NCBI GenBank assembly: GCA_040218535.1
Contig: JAVJRG010000010.1
Location: forward strand, 186,001-250,000
Direction of reading: 5' to 3'
DNA length: 64,000 nt
Source: Lacipirellulaceae bacterium
Lineage (GTDB): Bacteria; Planctomycetota; Planctomycetia; Pirellulales; Lacipirellulaceae
In this document: one piece after another, positions 43,957 through 52,892 of the stretch
Position numbering within the stretch: the stretch's first letter is position 1
Layout of the letters: every line of letters begins with the position of its first letter
Made by a program: the position numbers and the translations under genes
The notes under the pieces: generated by a model
What the model was told of the DNA's origin: nothing
The model's input: only the letters and a program-made list of their open reading frames with translations
Database searches by the model: none

Positions 43957-45285
43957 TTACGACTTGAGGAATTCGTTGACGTTGCCGTTACTGCCGGCAA
44001 ACGACTCGATTTCGAGGCCCGATTGTTGGAGCATGGTGACGAACAGATTCGTCAGCGGGGTACCCTCTTGCAAACGGATGTGCTGGCCGTGCTTGAGGCC
44101 GCCGCCGGCTAGTAAGACGGGAAGGTCGCGATTGGAGTGCGAGCTGCCGTTGCCCAGTCCGCTGCCAAACAGCACTTGCGTTTCATCCAGCAGGGTGCCG
44201 TCGCCAGCAGGGATGGACTTGAGCTTCTTGAGAAATCTCGCCAGCGACTTCGTATGAAGCGTTTCAATGGCGATCAACTCTTCGACCACCTTAGGATCTT
44301 TGCCGTGGTGCGATTGGCCGTGGTAGTTACCAATGCGTCGCCCATTGGCGCGGATGGGCATGCCGCCACCGGGGATATTCACGGTGACGACCCGGGTTGA
44401 ATCCGTTTGCAAGGCGAGGGCGGTTAGGTCGAGAACGAGATCGAGGTTTTCGTGGTAGCTGGTTGCTCGCTCAGTCAACTTAGGAACGCGTGGTTTGGGC
44501 GTATTTAACCACTCGAGTTGGCGACCGATGCCTTGCTCCACGTCGCGGACCGAAGTCATGTATTGGTCCATCTGCTGGCGATCAGAATTCGAGAGCTTCC
44601 CAGAAAGCAGTTTGGCGTCCTCGTTCACCAAATCGAGAATGCTCCGACCGGCTTGCATCGAGCGGGCGGTCTTCTTGGGATGGGGATCGTTCACGAACAG
44701 CTTGCGAAAGATATCCAGCGGATCGGCCATCGCCTGCAGGGCTATGCCTTTGTCGTTCCAAGACATCGCATCGGCCGGGCCTGCCTCAGCAGCACCAAAT
44801 TGCAAAGACTGAAAGCGTGTGTCTGAGCCAACGGACTTAGCGACGACTTGATCAATGGTAATTTGATTCCGAATAATCACCGACTGGCCCACACGTTCGG
44901 GCTGATAAACGCCGGACAAGAACGCAGGCGTCCCCTTGTGACCGCCGTTCACGCCGGGGTGATCGGCATTGGAAATCAGCGTGAAGTCGTTGCGCAACTC
45001 TTCCAGCGGTTTGATCAGCCGCGGGGCATTGTAGTTGCGGCCCGTTTCCTTGGGGTTCCACTCACCGGGATACATACTGAGCGAAACGCCCATGCAGACA
45101 AGCCGCGGGGCAGCGATGGCGGGTCCTAGTGTTGCACCCTTCGCAGCAAACACTTTGGATGCCGTGCCGAGCGACTCAAGAAACGGCAAAGAGAGGCTCG
45201 CACCAACGGCTGCGAGACACTGCCGACGATTCAGTCTGGGGGTCTTCGATTGCGGGATCATCTTCTCGTTCTCTGGGCCTGCCAT
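43957..45285 (-). CDS. DUF1552 domain protein
   Basis: 442 residues. It has an N-terminal signal-like region with LNRRQCLAAVGASLSLPFLES, a twin-Arg-like motif and hydrophobic stretch, so export is likely. The DUF1552 fold is recognised from KGTPAFLSGVYQ, SMQAGRSILDLVNED and LLDETQVLFGSGLGNGSSHSNRDLPVLLAGG (C-terminal; read at 43957-44200 region). A start at residue 9 is equally possible. The pairing with DUF1592 proteins is typical of planctomycetes. It has no assigned function. Confidence 0.85.
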   Translation of the reverse strand: MAGPENEKMIPQSKTPRLNRRQCLAAVGASLSLPFLESLGTASKVFAAKGATLGPAIAAPRLVCMGVSLSMYPGEWNPKETGRNYNAPRLIKPLEELRNDFTLISNADHPGVNGGHKGTPAFLSGVYQPERVGQSVIIRNQITIDQVVAKSVGSDTRFQSLQFGAAEAGPADAMSWNDKGIALQAMADPLDIFRKLFVNDPHPKKTARSMQAGRSILDLVNEDAKLLSGKLSNSDRQQMDQYMTSVRDVEQGIGRQLEWLNTPKPRVPKLTERATSYHENLDLVLDLTALALQTDSTRVVTVNIPGGGMPIRANGRRIGNYHGQSHHGKDPKVVEELIAIETLHTKSLARFLKKLKSIPAGDGTLLDETQVLFGSGLGNGSSHSNRDLPVLLAGGGLKHGQHIRLQEGTPLTNLFVTMLQQSGLEIESFAGSNGNVNEFLKS

Positions 45286-45468
45286 GACTTCAGGGCCTAT
45301 TCAGCTGCCTAACTAAATTGTACACAATTTCAGAGTTGCACGAGACCGCACGTTCAATAAGTGGGCAAATACCACTGTAATTCTAGGGTTTATTGTCGTT
45401 CGATCGCTTATCACCACTCGCGATAATTCCGGAGACTAGGTTCCAGAGACCGGGTTCCAGAAACTGGG

Positions 45469-46989
45469 CTAGCGGGACCAACGCAACCACCAACCCATAA
45501 TGTTCTTCACCAGCGGCGTCAGCCGGGTCTTGTTGTACTGATCTCCCAGCTTGCGAATGGCGTCGGCTTGCGTGGGATAAGGGTGAATCACGTTAGCAAG
45601 GCTACCCAGGCCGACGCCGTTTTCCATGGCGAGCGTGACTTCGCTGATGAGATCACCGGCGTGGGACGCGACGATCGTCGCGCCAAGAATCTTTCCTTTG
45701 CCGCGCTCGGTGTGCACGCGAACGAAGCCTTCGGGGTGACCGTCAAGAATCGCCCGATCCAGATCCTCGAATGATTGCTCGTAAGTGTCTATTTCGATGC
45801 CTTGCTGCTTTGCTTCCCTCGGATAGAGGCCGACATGAGCAACTTCGGGTGAGGTGTAAGTGCACCAGGGAATCGTTAGCGCGCTCGCCTTTGCACGCCC
45901 GAGGAATAACGCGTTGCGAATCACCAGTCGTGCCATGAAGTCGGCAGCGTGAGTGAATTGGTACTGCGAGCAGACGTCGCCCGCGGCGAAGACGTTAGCG
46001 TTGGTTGTACGTAGGCGATCGTCGACGATCACTCCCTTCTTCACATCGTACTTGATGCCTGCCTCTTCCAGGCCCAGGCCTTCGACATTCGGTTTACGTC
46101 CCGCGGCAACGAGGAGTTTATCGACCGTTTTATCGTAGTGTTCGCCGTGGGAGTCGACTTGTAGTCGCACGCCGCCACCGTCGGCTGAAGAAAGTTGCAA
46201 CTCTTTTCCACAACAGAGTAGTTGTACGCCGTCATCGAGCATCGCTCGTTTTACGATCTCCGCGGCATCAGGGTTTTCACGCGGAAGAATCTCGTGCGAG
46301 GCTTCGACGAGTAAAACTTCGCTGCCAAAATTTGCGAAGGCTTGCGCCATTTCGCAGCCGATTGGCCCAGCCCCGATCACGGCAAGTCGCTTGGGGAGTT
46401 CGGTTAAGGAGAAAAGTGTCTCGTTGGTGAGATACTCCACATCCTTGAGCCCGTTGATTGGTGGTGCCGAGGCTCTGGCACCAGTGCAAATCACAGCTTT
46501 TTTGAACTGAAGCCGTTGGCCGGCGACTTCGATTGCTGACTTGCTGGTAAACTTTGCTTCGCCGAGAAAAACGTCGACGCCTAGATCCCGGAAGCGTGCG
46601 GCTGAGTCGACGTGACTGATCGAGGCACGGAGTCGACGCATACGCTGCATAACAGCAGAGAAGTCAACGGTCGGCGAGCCAGCGCTGACGCCCCAAGCTC
46701 CCGCTTTCCTAACACTGCGTGCTGCTCGTGCTGAGGCAATCAAGGCTTTCGAGGGAACACAGCCGACGTTCAAACAATCGCCACCCATGAGATCGCGTTC
46801 GACGAGCGCGACTTTTGCTCCTAGCCCCGCCGCCCCCGCAGCAGTCACGAGCCCCGCCGTTCCCGCACCAATGACAACCAAGTTGTACCGACCGCTGGGC
46901 TTGGGATTTGTCCAGTCGGGCGGGTGGACGTTTTGCTCGAGACGCTTGTTGTGCTCGTCGTGAGGTTGGAGTGCTGCGATTCCTGACAT
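45469..46989 (-). CDS. Mercuric-reductase-like FAD-dependent disulfide oxidoreductase
   Basis: 506 residues. FAD site VVIGAGTAGLVTAAGAAGLG (residues 38-57), redox disulfide GDCLNVGCVPSK (Cys72, Cys77), NAD motif VIGAGPIGCEMAQAFA and the C-terminal HPYPTQADAIRKL. There is no N-terminal heavy-metal (HMA) domain and no C-terminal Cys pair, so true mercuric reductase is doubtful. It follows the TVP38 gene by 5 bases in one operon, a pair known in other bacteria. Redox control or detoxification at the membrane is a fair guess. Confidence 0.85.
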   Translation of the reverse strand: MSGIAALQPHDEHNKRLEQNVHPPDWTNPKPSGRYNLVVIGAGTAGLVTAAGAAGLGAKVALVERDLMGGDCLNVGCVPSKALIASARAARSVRKAGAWGVSAGSPTVDFSAVMQRMRRLRASISHVDSAARFRDLGVDVFLGEAKFTSKSAIEVAGQRLQFKKAVICTGARASAPPINGLKDVEYLTNETLFSLTELPKRLAVIGAGPIGCEMAQAFANFGSEVLLVEASHEILPRENPDAAEIVKRAMLDDGVQLLCCGKELQLSSADGGGVRLQVDSHGEHYDKTVDKLLVAAGRKPNVEGLGLEEAGIKYDVKKGVIVDDRLRTTNANVFAAGDVCSQYQFTHAADFMARLVIRNALFLGRAKASALTIPWCTYTSPEVAHVGLYPREAKQQGIEIDTYEQSFEDLDRAILDGHPEGFVRVHTERGKGKILGATIVASHAGDLISEVTLAMENGVGLGSLANVIHPYPTQADAIRKLGDQYNKTRLTPLVKNIMGWWLRWSR

Positions 46990-46994
46990 ACTTA

Positions 46995-47720
46995 TTAGTT
47001 CTCATCAATGCGATCGCGGATGGCTTTTCGGGCGAGCTTTGTGACGTAGAACGTTACGCCAATCGTCACGAGCAAGCCGGCAACCAGAAATAACTTCTCA
47101 GCAGTGCCACCTTCGTACTTTCCCCGTGCTAAGTCGGCCAAGTTTTTTGCCAAGGTACCAAAGTAGACGTACATGATCGTCCCTGGGAACATGCCGATCC
47201 AGCTTGCCAGGAAGTAATCACGAAGCTTCACATTCGTGACACCGAACAAATAGTTTAGGGCGTTGAAGGGAAACAATGGTGAGAGACGTGTCAGGAGCAC
47301 CATCTTGAAGCCTGCATCCTCCACGGCTCGATCCACGGCTGCGAATTTGGGATAGTCCTGAGCCTTCTGCTCAACAAAGCCGCGAGCGAAGTATCGACCA
47401 ACCACAAAAGCAAGCACCGCCCCCAGTACGCTGCTGAGAGAAATCAGAATAGTGCCACGAAGCAAGCCAAACACAAACCCAGCACCTAGAGTGAGAATCA
47501 ATCCCGGCACCATGAGCACAGTTGCCGCCACATAGACGACCAGGAACAACGCGTAACCGAGAAACTCTAGTGCCCGCACGTATTCCAAAAAGTCGGTCAA
47601 ATACTTTCCGATTGGCAGAAAACGTGTGGCGACGAACAGCGCGATCAGGATAACTGCAAACGTAGCGATACGGAGCAGGTGACGCGGCTTGGTTTGGCGT
47701 ACTGTTCGTTCGTCTTTCAT
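46995..47720 (-). CDS. TVP38/TMEM64 family (VTT domain) membrane protein
   Basis: 241 residues with about six membrane segments and the VTT signature TLGAGFVFGLLRGTILISLSS plus GRYFARGFVEQKAQDYPKF, and the conserved FPFNALNYLFGVTNVKLRDY. DedA-like scramblases are related by structure. It is the first gene of a two-gene operon with the flavoprotein. The substrate is unknown. Confidence 0.85.
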   Translation of the reverse strand: MKDERTVRQTKPRHLLRIATFAVILIALFVATRFLPIGKYLTDFLEYVRALEFLGYALFLVVYVAATVLMVPGLILTLGAGFVFGLLRGTILISLSSVLGAVLAFVVGRYFARGFVEQKAQDYPKFAAVDRAVEDAGFKMVLLTRLSPLFPFNALNYLFGVTNVKLRDYFLASWIGMFPGTIMYVYFGTLAKNLADLARGKYEGGTAEKLFLVAGLLVTIGVTFYVTKLARKAIRDRIDEN

Positions 47721-47828
47721 GCCTTGCCCCGCCTACGCGGGGCCTTCTTTTACCTAGAACTTCCTCATAGGTGCCTCGAAAGTTATTCTAATGCACTCCA
47801 CAAGTAAATTAGTGATGAAATTACTACT

Positions 47829-48929
47829 ATGGCTTCGGTTTCGCTCCAGGACCTGACAAGAGTTTACGCCACGGACACGAAGGCGGTCGATGCGGTCAAC
47901 CTGCAGATTGAGGACGGAGAGTTCCTCGTGCTAGTAGGGCCTTCGGGCTGCGGAAAGACCACGACTTTGCGTATGATTGCCGGGCTGGAGACGATCACCT
48001 CCGGCACTCTGAAGATCGGCGATCGGGTCGTCAACGAGATGCATCCCAAAGACCGCGACATTGCGATGGTTTTTCAGAACTACGCCCTGTATCCGCACAT
48101 GACGGTGCGACAGAACATGGCGTTCGCCTTGAAGATGCGAAAGAGGCCCAAAGCAGAGATTGCCGAACGTATTGAGTGGGCAGCTAAGCTGTTGGGGCTC
48201 GAGACGTTGCTGGATCGCAAACCGAAGGCCCTCTCCGGCGGTCAGCGGCAGCGTGTTGCCCTCGGACGCGCGATTGTGCGAAAGCCGGCAGTGTTTTTGT
48301 TTGATGAACCACTTTCGAATCTGGATGCGAAACTTCGAGTTGAGATGCGAGCGGAACTGAAACGCCTGCATCGAGAATTAAAGACGACCACCGTCTACGT
48401 CACTCACGATCAAGAGGAGGCGATGACCCTCGGCGATCGCGTCGTGGTGATGAATGAAGGTGTCGTCCAACAATGCGCGTCCCCATTGGAAATATATAAC
48501 CAACCGTCCAATCGCTTCGTGGCAGGGTTCTTGGGGATGCCGCCGATGAACTTTTTTGAAGGTCAGTTGGATCAAGCGGCCTCGAGTGTCTTCTTTACAT
48601 TCCCTGCCGGCACGTTGCCTGTGGATGGCGGGGCAGGAGAGTTGCTTGCCGGAGGAAAATCGCGAACCGTTGTGGCTGGGGTTCGACCTGAGGCGTTTTC
48701 GATTGAGCCCGAAAGCGGAGATCATGGACTAGCTGCCACAGTCTCAGTCGTTGAGCCCTTGGGCAGCACCATGGACGTTTACTTGCGTTTGGAGAACGAG
48801 CAAATGGTTGCTTGTCGAGTAGCAGCGAGCGAACTTTCTGAGGAAACGCGAGTGAGGGTCTGCGTTGATTCTTCCCAAGTGTATTTGTTCGATGACGACG
48901 ACCAGGGCCTGAACCTAACTAGGAAGTAG
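47829..48929 (+). CDS. Orphan MalK/UgpC-type ABC transporter ATP-binding protein
   Basis: 366 residues, the ATPase of a sugar-type ABC importer. Walker [12 protein letters not shown] (37-47), Q-loop [13 protein letters not shown], signature [15 protein letters not shown], Walker [13 protein letters not shown] and H-loop [11 protein letters not shown] are all intact, followed by a C-terminal TOBE/regulatory domain (~240-366). No permease or binding protein is adjacent, so it may serve several importers encoded elsewhere, as MsmK does. It is divergent from the TVP38 operon. Confidence 0.9.
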   Translation: MASVSLQDLTRVYATDTKAVDAVNLQIEDGEFLVLVGPSGCGKTTTLRMIAGLETITSGTLKIGDRVVNEMHPKDRDIAMVFQNYALYPHMTVRQNMAFALKMRKRPKAEIAERIEWAAKLLGLETLLDRKPKALSGGQRQRVALGRAIVRKPAVFLFDEPLSNLDAKLRVEMRAELKRLHRELKTTTVYVTHDQEEAMTLGDRVVVMNEGVVQQCASPLEIYNQPSNRFVAGFLGMPPMNFFEGQLDQAASSVFFTFPAGTLPVDGGAGELLAGGKSRTVVAGVRPEAFSIEPESGDHGLAATVSVVEPLGSTMDVYLRLENEQMVACRVAASELSEETRVRVCVDSSQVYLFDDDDQGLNLTRK

Positions 48930-48952
48930 CCGGCGAGCTAAGCCTCGCCAGG
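48930..48952. repeat. Variant of the CGCGAGGCGTAGCTCGCG repeat
   Basis: CCGGCGAGCTAAGCCTCGCC lies right after the ATPase gene and is followed by a GACGGCTAAGCCGCGAGC string that runs to the end of the convergent hydrolase gene. It resembles the core at 26076 and 28513 with several changes. Confidence 0.45.
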
Positions 48953-48987
48953 GATTATTCTTCGTGGGACGGCTAAGCCGCGAGCGG

Positions 48988-49890
48988 TTAGTTTGGGACC
49001 GTTAGCCCACGCAGCCTTAGCCACTCGACTGCACGATCCGGCCACGTGTGAATCACTGAGCCGTTTCGGGGGCGCGTTCCATAACCGTGGCCTCCAGTTG
49101 TGTAGACGTGCAGCTCGCCGGGGACATTACTTTTCTTCAAAGCCGAGTAGAAGAGAACCGCCCCGAGCGAGGTCGACTTATCATCGTGAGTATGAACGAT
49201 AAAAGTAGGTGGCGTACCCTCGTCAGGTACGATCTCGGGAATTAGTCGGTCCGTTTTCTTGTCGTACATCTGCCACGGGTAGATCAGGAGAGCGAAATTA
49301 GCCGCTGCGCTCGCTTCGTCAATCGCGTCGATCGGTTCGTAGGCCTTTATTTCATTAGTCAGGTGAATCGCCGCGAGTTGCCCACCTGCCGAGAACCCAA
49401 CAAGGCCAAGTTTCGCTGGATCAAGTTTCCATTCTGCGGCACGTGAACGAATCACTCGCATCGCACGGCGTGAATCGGCAAGTGGCCGCTTCCAATGCGG
49501 TCCCTCCTTGGTGTTCTTTGTGCGATAGTTCAACACGAACGCCGTGATGCCTTGCTCATTGAGCTTGGTCGCTAATTCCGAGCCTTCCAGATTTGGCACG
49601 ACGTAGTTGTATCCTCCGCCGGGAAGTATTAGGACTGCTGCGCCGCTCGATTTACCTTCCGGCAAGAAGACCTCCATCTTTGGCGAGGTGACATCTTTCA
49701 GGCGAACAATCGGTGGGTCGCTCTTCCCGTCAGCCGGCATCGGCACGCCAACCTGCTTGGTGGTTTCGCCAGGAGCAAGGTCGGGCCAGATGAGGAAAGT
49801 TTCGCCTGCGGGTGCCAAGCTGGGGCAAATCAATGTTGAGGGCAGCCAAAGCAATAAAACTAAGGCAATTCTTGTTTTCGTTTCGAGCAT
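48988..49890 (-). CDS. Exported alpha/beta-hydrolase (esterase)
   Basis: 300 residues with a signal peptide (LETKTRIALVLLLWLPSTLICP). The oxyanion motif LPGGGYNYVV, the nucleophile GFSAGGQLAAIH (Ser), an acid in IVHTHDDKST and the last His in TGGHGYGTRP give a complete BD-FAE/lipase-like triad. The enzyme probably deacetylates sugars or xylan. Start taken at the ATG at 49890; another at 49914 adds eight residues. Six bases separate the longer form from the POT gene's end, so they may share a transcript. Confidence 0.83.
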   Translation of the reverse strand: MLETKTRIALVLLLWLPSTLICPSLAPAGETFLIWPDLAPGETTKQVGVPMPADGKSDPPIVRLKDVTSPKMEVFLPEGKSSGAAVLILPGGGYNYVVPNLEGSELATKLNEQGITAFVLNYRTKNTKEGPHWKRPLADSRRAMRVIRSRAAEWKLDPAKLGLVGFSAGGQLAAIHLTNEIKAYEPIDAIDEASAAANFALLIYPWQMYDKKTDRLIPEIVPDEGTPPTFIVHTHDDKSTSLGAVLFYSALKKSNVPGELHVYTTGGHGYGTRPRNGSVIHTWPDRAVEWLRLRGLTVPN

Positions 49891-49919
49891 GGTTATTCCG
49901 AGCTTTGGTTCCATGGTGG

Positions 49920-51350
49920 CTAGGCTTGCTCTTCGCCTTGGATATAAGTCTTGCCCTCGAATCGTATTGCTGCGAATACATACGCAATTGCCCCAACAAG
50001 CATGACTCCTGCAAAGAACCAGTAATAACTGGCCCCTTCGAGTTTTGTGCTTCCATCTTCATTTTGGATAACGGCGTTGACGACTGCGGTAAATTCGTTG
50101 CCTAGTGCAATACTCAATAAGAAAACCGACATAATGAACGACTTCAGACTGTTGGGGGCTTGGGTATAGCTGAGTTCGAAGCAACTGATGCTAATCAGCA
50201 CTTCGGCAGCGGTGAGAACCAAGTAGGCGAGCATCTGCCAACCAACGCTCGGGGTACCACCTTGATCGATGTCAATTTGGATTAAGGCACTGATCACGAA
50301 TACCGGCACGGCGAGAAACATGCCTATGCCTATCTTGCGCAAGAGTGTGAGCGGTACGATTCGATCGAGAACGGGATAGATCAAGTATGAAAACAGCGGA
50401 ACAAGAATGAGGATAAATGCAGGGTTAGCTAGCTGAAGCTGACTAGGGCTCCAGGAGTACCCCATCCATGTCTGGTTCATCTTCTCGGCTTGCAGAACCC
50501 ATGCGCTGCCAGTTTGGTCGAAAAGGCACCAGAAAGCTGCAACACAGATATAGATTGGTACGAGCCGTTTAATCGCCGAGATGCTCTCTGCGGAAAAGGC
50601 CTCCTCTAGAAACTCCTTTCCACGAGGAGGAACATGAATGAATCGATGTCGACCAAGCCAGAACACGAAAGTGGCAATGGCCATCAGTATTCCAGGAAGT
50701 CCGAAAGCCAAGGATGGTCCAGGCTCAAGTCCGATGGAGATTAGTTGCTCTCCGAAATTGCCGAAAGTCTCACGAAACTTGTCCGGATCCAACAGGATTG
50801 GAGTAAGGAACGAAGAAAGCACTGCTCCTAGGTTGATCGAAAGGTAGAACCACCCGAACACCCGGCTCATCAGATGCTTGTTCTTTGAGCCAAATTGATC
50901 GCCGACGTGGGCAGTCACGCAGGGCTTGATGGCGCCCATGCCCACGGCAATGAGAATCAGTCCCGTGAAGAGACCGACACGAGTTTCATCTAATGCCAAA
51001 GCAAGATGCCCTAAACAATAGACGACACTGAGGGCAAGAATTGTTGGATATTTACCAAATAGCCAATCGGAGGCGATAGCTCCTACTAGGGGGAATGTAT
51101 AACCGGCAACGATAAAAGTGTGATACCAGTACTTCGCGTCTTCCTCGCTCATTGGTGCGAGGGCACCGCTAGAGTCGAGCAAATACTTCGTCATGAAAAC
51201 TGTCAGAATAGTTCTCATGCCATAGAAACTAAACCTCTCTGCCACCTCATTCCCGATGATGTAAGGTATCCCGCCCGGCATCTTGTCGCTTGGCGGAGGG
51301 CTCGTGAGGTAGCCTGAAGATTCGGAATCGTTGCTAGCGGCATCAGACAT
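49920..51350 (-). CDS. POT/PTR2 family proton-coupled peptide transporter
   Basis: 476 residues with about 14 membrane segments. It carries the family motif GNEVAERFSFYGMRTILTVFMTKYL (from ~residue 34), with the ExxERF proton-coupling residues, and later WFYLSINLGAVLSSFLTPIL. It moves di- and tripeptides with protons into the cell. The start is set at the ATG at 51350 (MSDAASNDSESSGY); an open frame extends to 51602 but its N-terminus overlaps a repeat and is not credible. Base use looks lower in GC than the neighbours. Confidence 0.87.
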   Translation of the reverse strand: MSDAASNDSESSGYLTSPPPSDKMPGGIPYIIGNEVAERFSFYGMRTILTVFMTKYLLDSSGALAPMSEEDAKYWYHTFIVAGYTFPLVGAIASDWLFGKYPTILALSVVYCLGHLALALDETRVGLFTGLILIAVGMGAIKPCVTAHVGDQFGSKNKHLMSRVFGWFYLSINLGAVLSSFLTPILLDPDKFRETFGNFGEQLISIGLEPGPSLAFGLPGILMAIATFVFWLGRHRFIHVPPRGKEFLEEAFSAESISAIKRLVPIYICVAAFWCLFDQTGSAWVLQAEKMNQTWMGYSWSPSQLQLANPAFILILVPLFSYLIYPVLDRIVPLTLLRKIGIGMFLAVPVFVISALIQIDIDQGGTPSVGWQMLAYLVLTAAEVLISISCFELSYTQAPNSLKSFIMSVFLLSIALGNEFTAVVNAVIQNEDGSTKLEGASYYWFFAGVMLVGAIAYVFAAIRFEGKTYIQGEEQA

Positions 51351-51756
51351 GCATTGGGCCCGGAGAGTAAGTTCAGCCAAAGTTGTTGGCCAGTCTAACC
51401 CAAACTGCCTCATCACCCTACGGTAACCGGTTGCTGAAACGGAGAAGTCAGCAGAAGCTACGCATAAAAAGTGCCTCCCGAGGAGCGGGGCAGGCGCCCC
51501 TCGGAAGGCGAACAGACGAGCCAGAGGCTCGCCTGCTGGGCTCAGAAAGAAGCTAGGAGAGTAGACCTTTCCCCTAGATACCTCACATATCGACACTAGC
51601 AATGACAGCAGATTGTAGGGGGAAGCCCGATAACTGGTGTTTCTATTGGTGGTCAGCCACGGGATTGCTATCCTTCGCCCGTTCTCGACTTGCAGTCCTT
51701 CCTATTAATGAAGTTTGATCCCCACCGAAGTCAACCAAGGCACTCGCTCAGCACTC
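51351..51756. other. Gene-free region with double hairpin between POT and NarL-type regulator
   Basis: It contains two GC-rich hairpins at ~51477-51503 and ~51517-51531 (stem CGAGCC/GGCTCG), then an A/T-richer stretch. It is the divergent promoter region of two genes. No gene is seen. Confidence 0.5.
51477..51540. repeat. Tandem GC-rich hairpins
   Basis: CCGAGG...CCTCGG encloses GGGGCAGGCGCCCC, then CGAGCCAGAGGCTCG forms a second stem. Neither belongs to the other repeat families in the window. A role in leader folding for the POT gene is possible. Confidence 0.5.
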
Positions 51757-52443
51757 ATGACCAGACGCACCCAGATAGCCATCGTTGACGACCACAGCCT
51801 AATCCGCAAAGGCATCATTCAGGTGCTCTCAGGACGAGACGATCTCGCTGTGGCAGGAGAAGCAGACAATTTATCCAATGCTCTCGAACTGTTCCGCACC
51901 CGCCACTTTGATCTCGCCATCATTGATCTCACACTACGTGAGAGCAGCGGTGTGCAACTGATTAAAGAGACGCGACGCCGCTTTCCTAACATGCGGATCC
52001 TAGTCGTCTCGATGGAAGATGAGGCGATCTTCAAGTCTCGGGCGCTAAAAGCGGGCGCCCACGGCTACTCGGAGAAAAAGGCTCCAAATAGCCAGTTTCT
52101 TACCCGCATTGACGAAGTCCTCGGCCTTAAAGAAGCCGAAGATCCGCTAGAAGCTTTAGTAAACGAATCCTCTGATCCGCAGCCGTTGGAGGTGCTCTCG
52201 GATCGTGAGATGGAAGTGTTCCAAGCCATCGGCGAGGGTCTTTCAACGCGCCTTATCGCTGAGCGAATGCATCGGAGTGTGAAAACCGTTGAATCGTTCC
52301 GGGCGCGCATCAAGAAAAAGCTCGACATCTCCGACAGCAACGAGCTGATGCAACGCGCAGTCCAGTGGCGTTGCCTACGTTTCGGTCAGCAAACCGGTGA
52401 AGATTCAACCGTCCTTCGAATTGAGACAGCACGGGTTGCGTAA
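51757..52443 (+). CDS. NarL/FixJ-family response regulator
   Basis: 228 residues. Receiver (~5-120) with acidic pair in IVDDHSLIRKG, phosphate-accepting Asp in LAIIDLTLRES, and Lys in YSEKKAPN. C-terminal LuxR-type HTH (~150-215): LSDREMEVFQAIGEGLSTRLIAERMHRSVKTVES. It binds DNA when phosphorylated. An in-frame TTG at 51715 is less likely. It opens the signalling island; its kinase is not coded next to it, but the two CheB-CheR kinases nearby are candidates. Confidence 0.88.
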   Translation: MTRRTQIAIVDDHSLIRKGIIQVLSGRDDLAVAGEADNLSNALELFRTRHFDLAIIDLTLRESSGVQLIKETRRRFPNMRILVVSMEDEAIFKSRALKAGAHGYSEKKAPNSQFLTRIDEVLGLKEAEDPLEALVNESSDPQPLEVLSDREMEVFQAIGEGLSTRLIAERMHRSVKTVESFRARIKKKLDISDSNELMQRAVQWRCLRFGQQTGEDSTVLRIETARVA

Positions 52444-52889
52444 CTGGTGTGATCACCCCAAGTCATTCCGTGCGGCAGTCTGTATCCCGGTGCGGGTTAT
52501 CGAAATTGCTTCTTTTTTAGGGAATTCCGCTGAGTTGGGCTTGTTGCTCGCCCCCCCTGCAGCGTAGCTTGGTTCCGATGTGAAACACTTATCTTAATCG
52601 CAGTAAGAACGAGCTCAGGCCTTGCACATGACTTGCGGGGCCCATCAAGACTGACAACTAGATAGATTTGCGACAGGGACGTCACGCTCCATGATCGCTA
52701 GGGATGAACCTTAGCGGAGCGTCACAACAACCGGAAAATCGCCTCGGTAACTGATCAACCGAGCATGCAGCATAGGAAGCAAGGCTGACTTGCCTCCAGA
52801 TACGTCCCACTAAGTCCATTTACGGATATCGAACCCCTTGAACGCTCCTTACTAGGAGCTGTCACGGGCCGTGGTAGGAGAACCGCGCC
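52444..52889. other. Gene-free leader region ahead of csrA-REC 1
   Basis: I see no protein-coding gene in these ~450 bases. The end holds two AGGAG boxes (52854-52858 and 52876-52880) before the GTG start of the CsrA-receiver gene. The remainder has several inverted fragments but no strong structure that I can read. Confidence 0.5.
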
Positions 52890-52892
52890 GTG
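52854..52892 (+). promoter_or_regulatory. Paired AGGAG motifs in leader of csrA-REC 1
   Basis: AGGAG at 52854-52858 and again at 52876-52880, the second in Shine-Dalgarno position nine bases from GTG. CsrA dimers bind ANGGA pairs of this spacing in known leaders, so CsrA-type control of its own gene is possible. Binding is inferred. Confidence 0.45.

Noticed and set aside
45469-46989. Mercury-resistance operon
   Set aside because: The enzyme lacks the HMA domain and the C-terminal Cys pair, and no merR, merT or merP is near.
51351-51602. N-terminal extension of the POT transporter
   Set aside because: It runs through the double hairpin and lacks family similarity; the ATG at 51350 gives the normal start.
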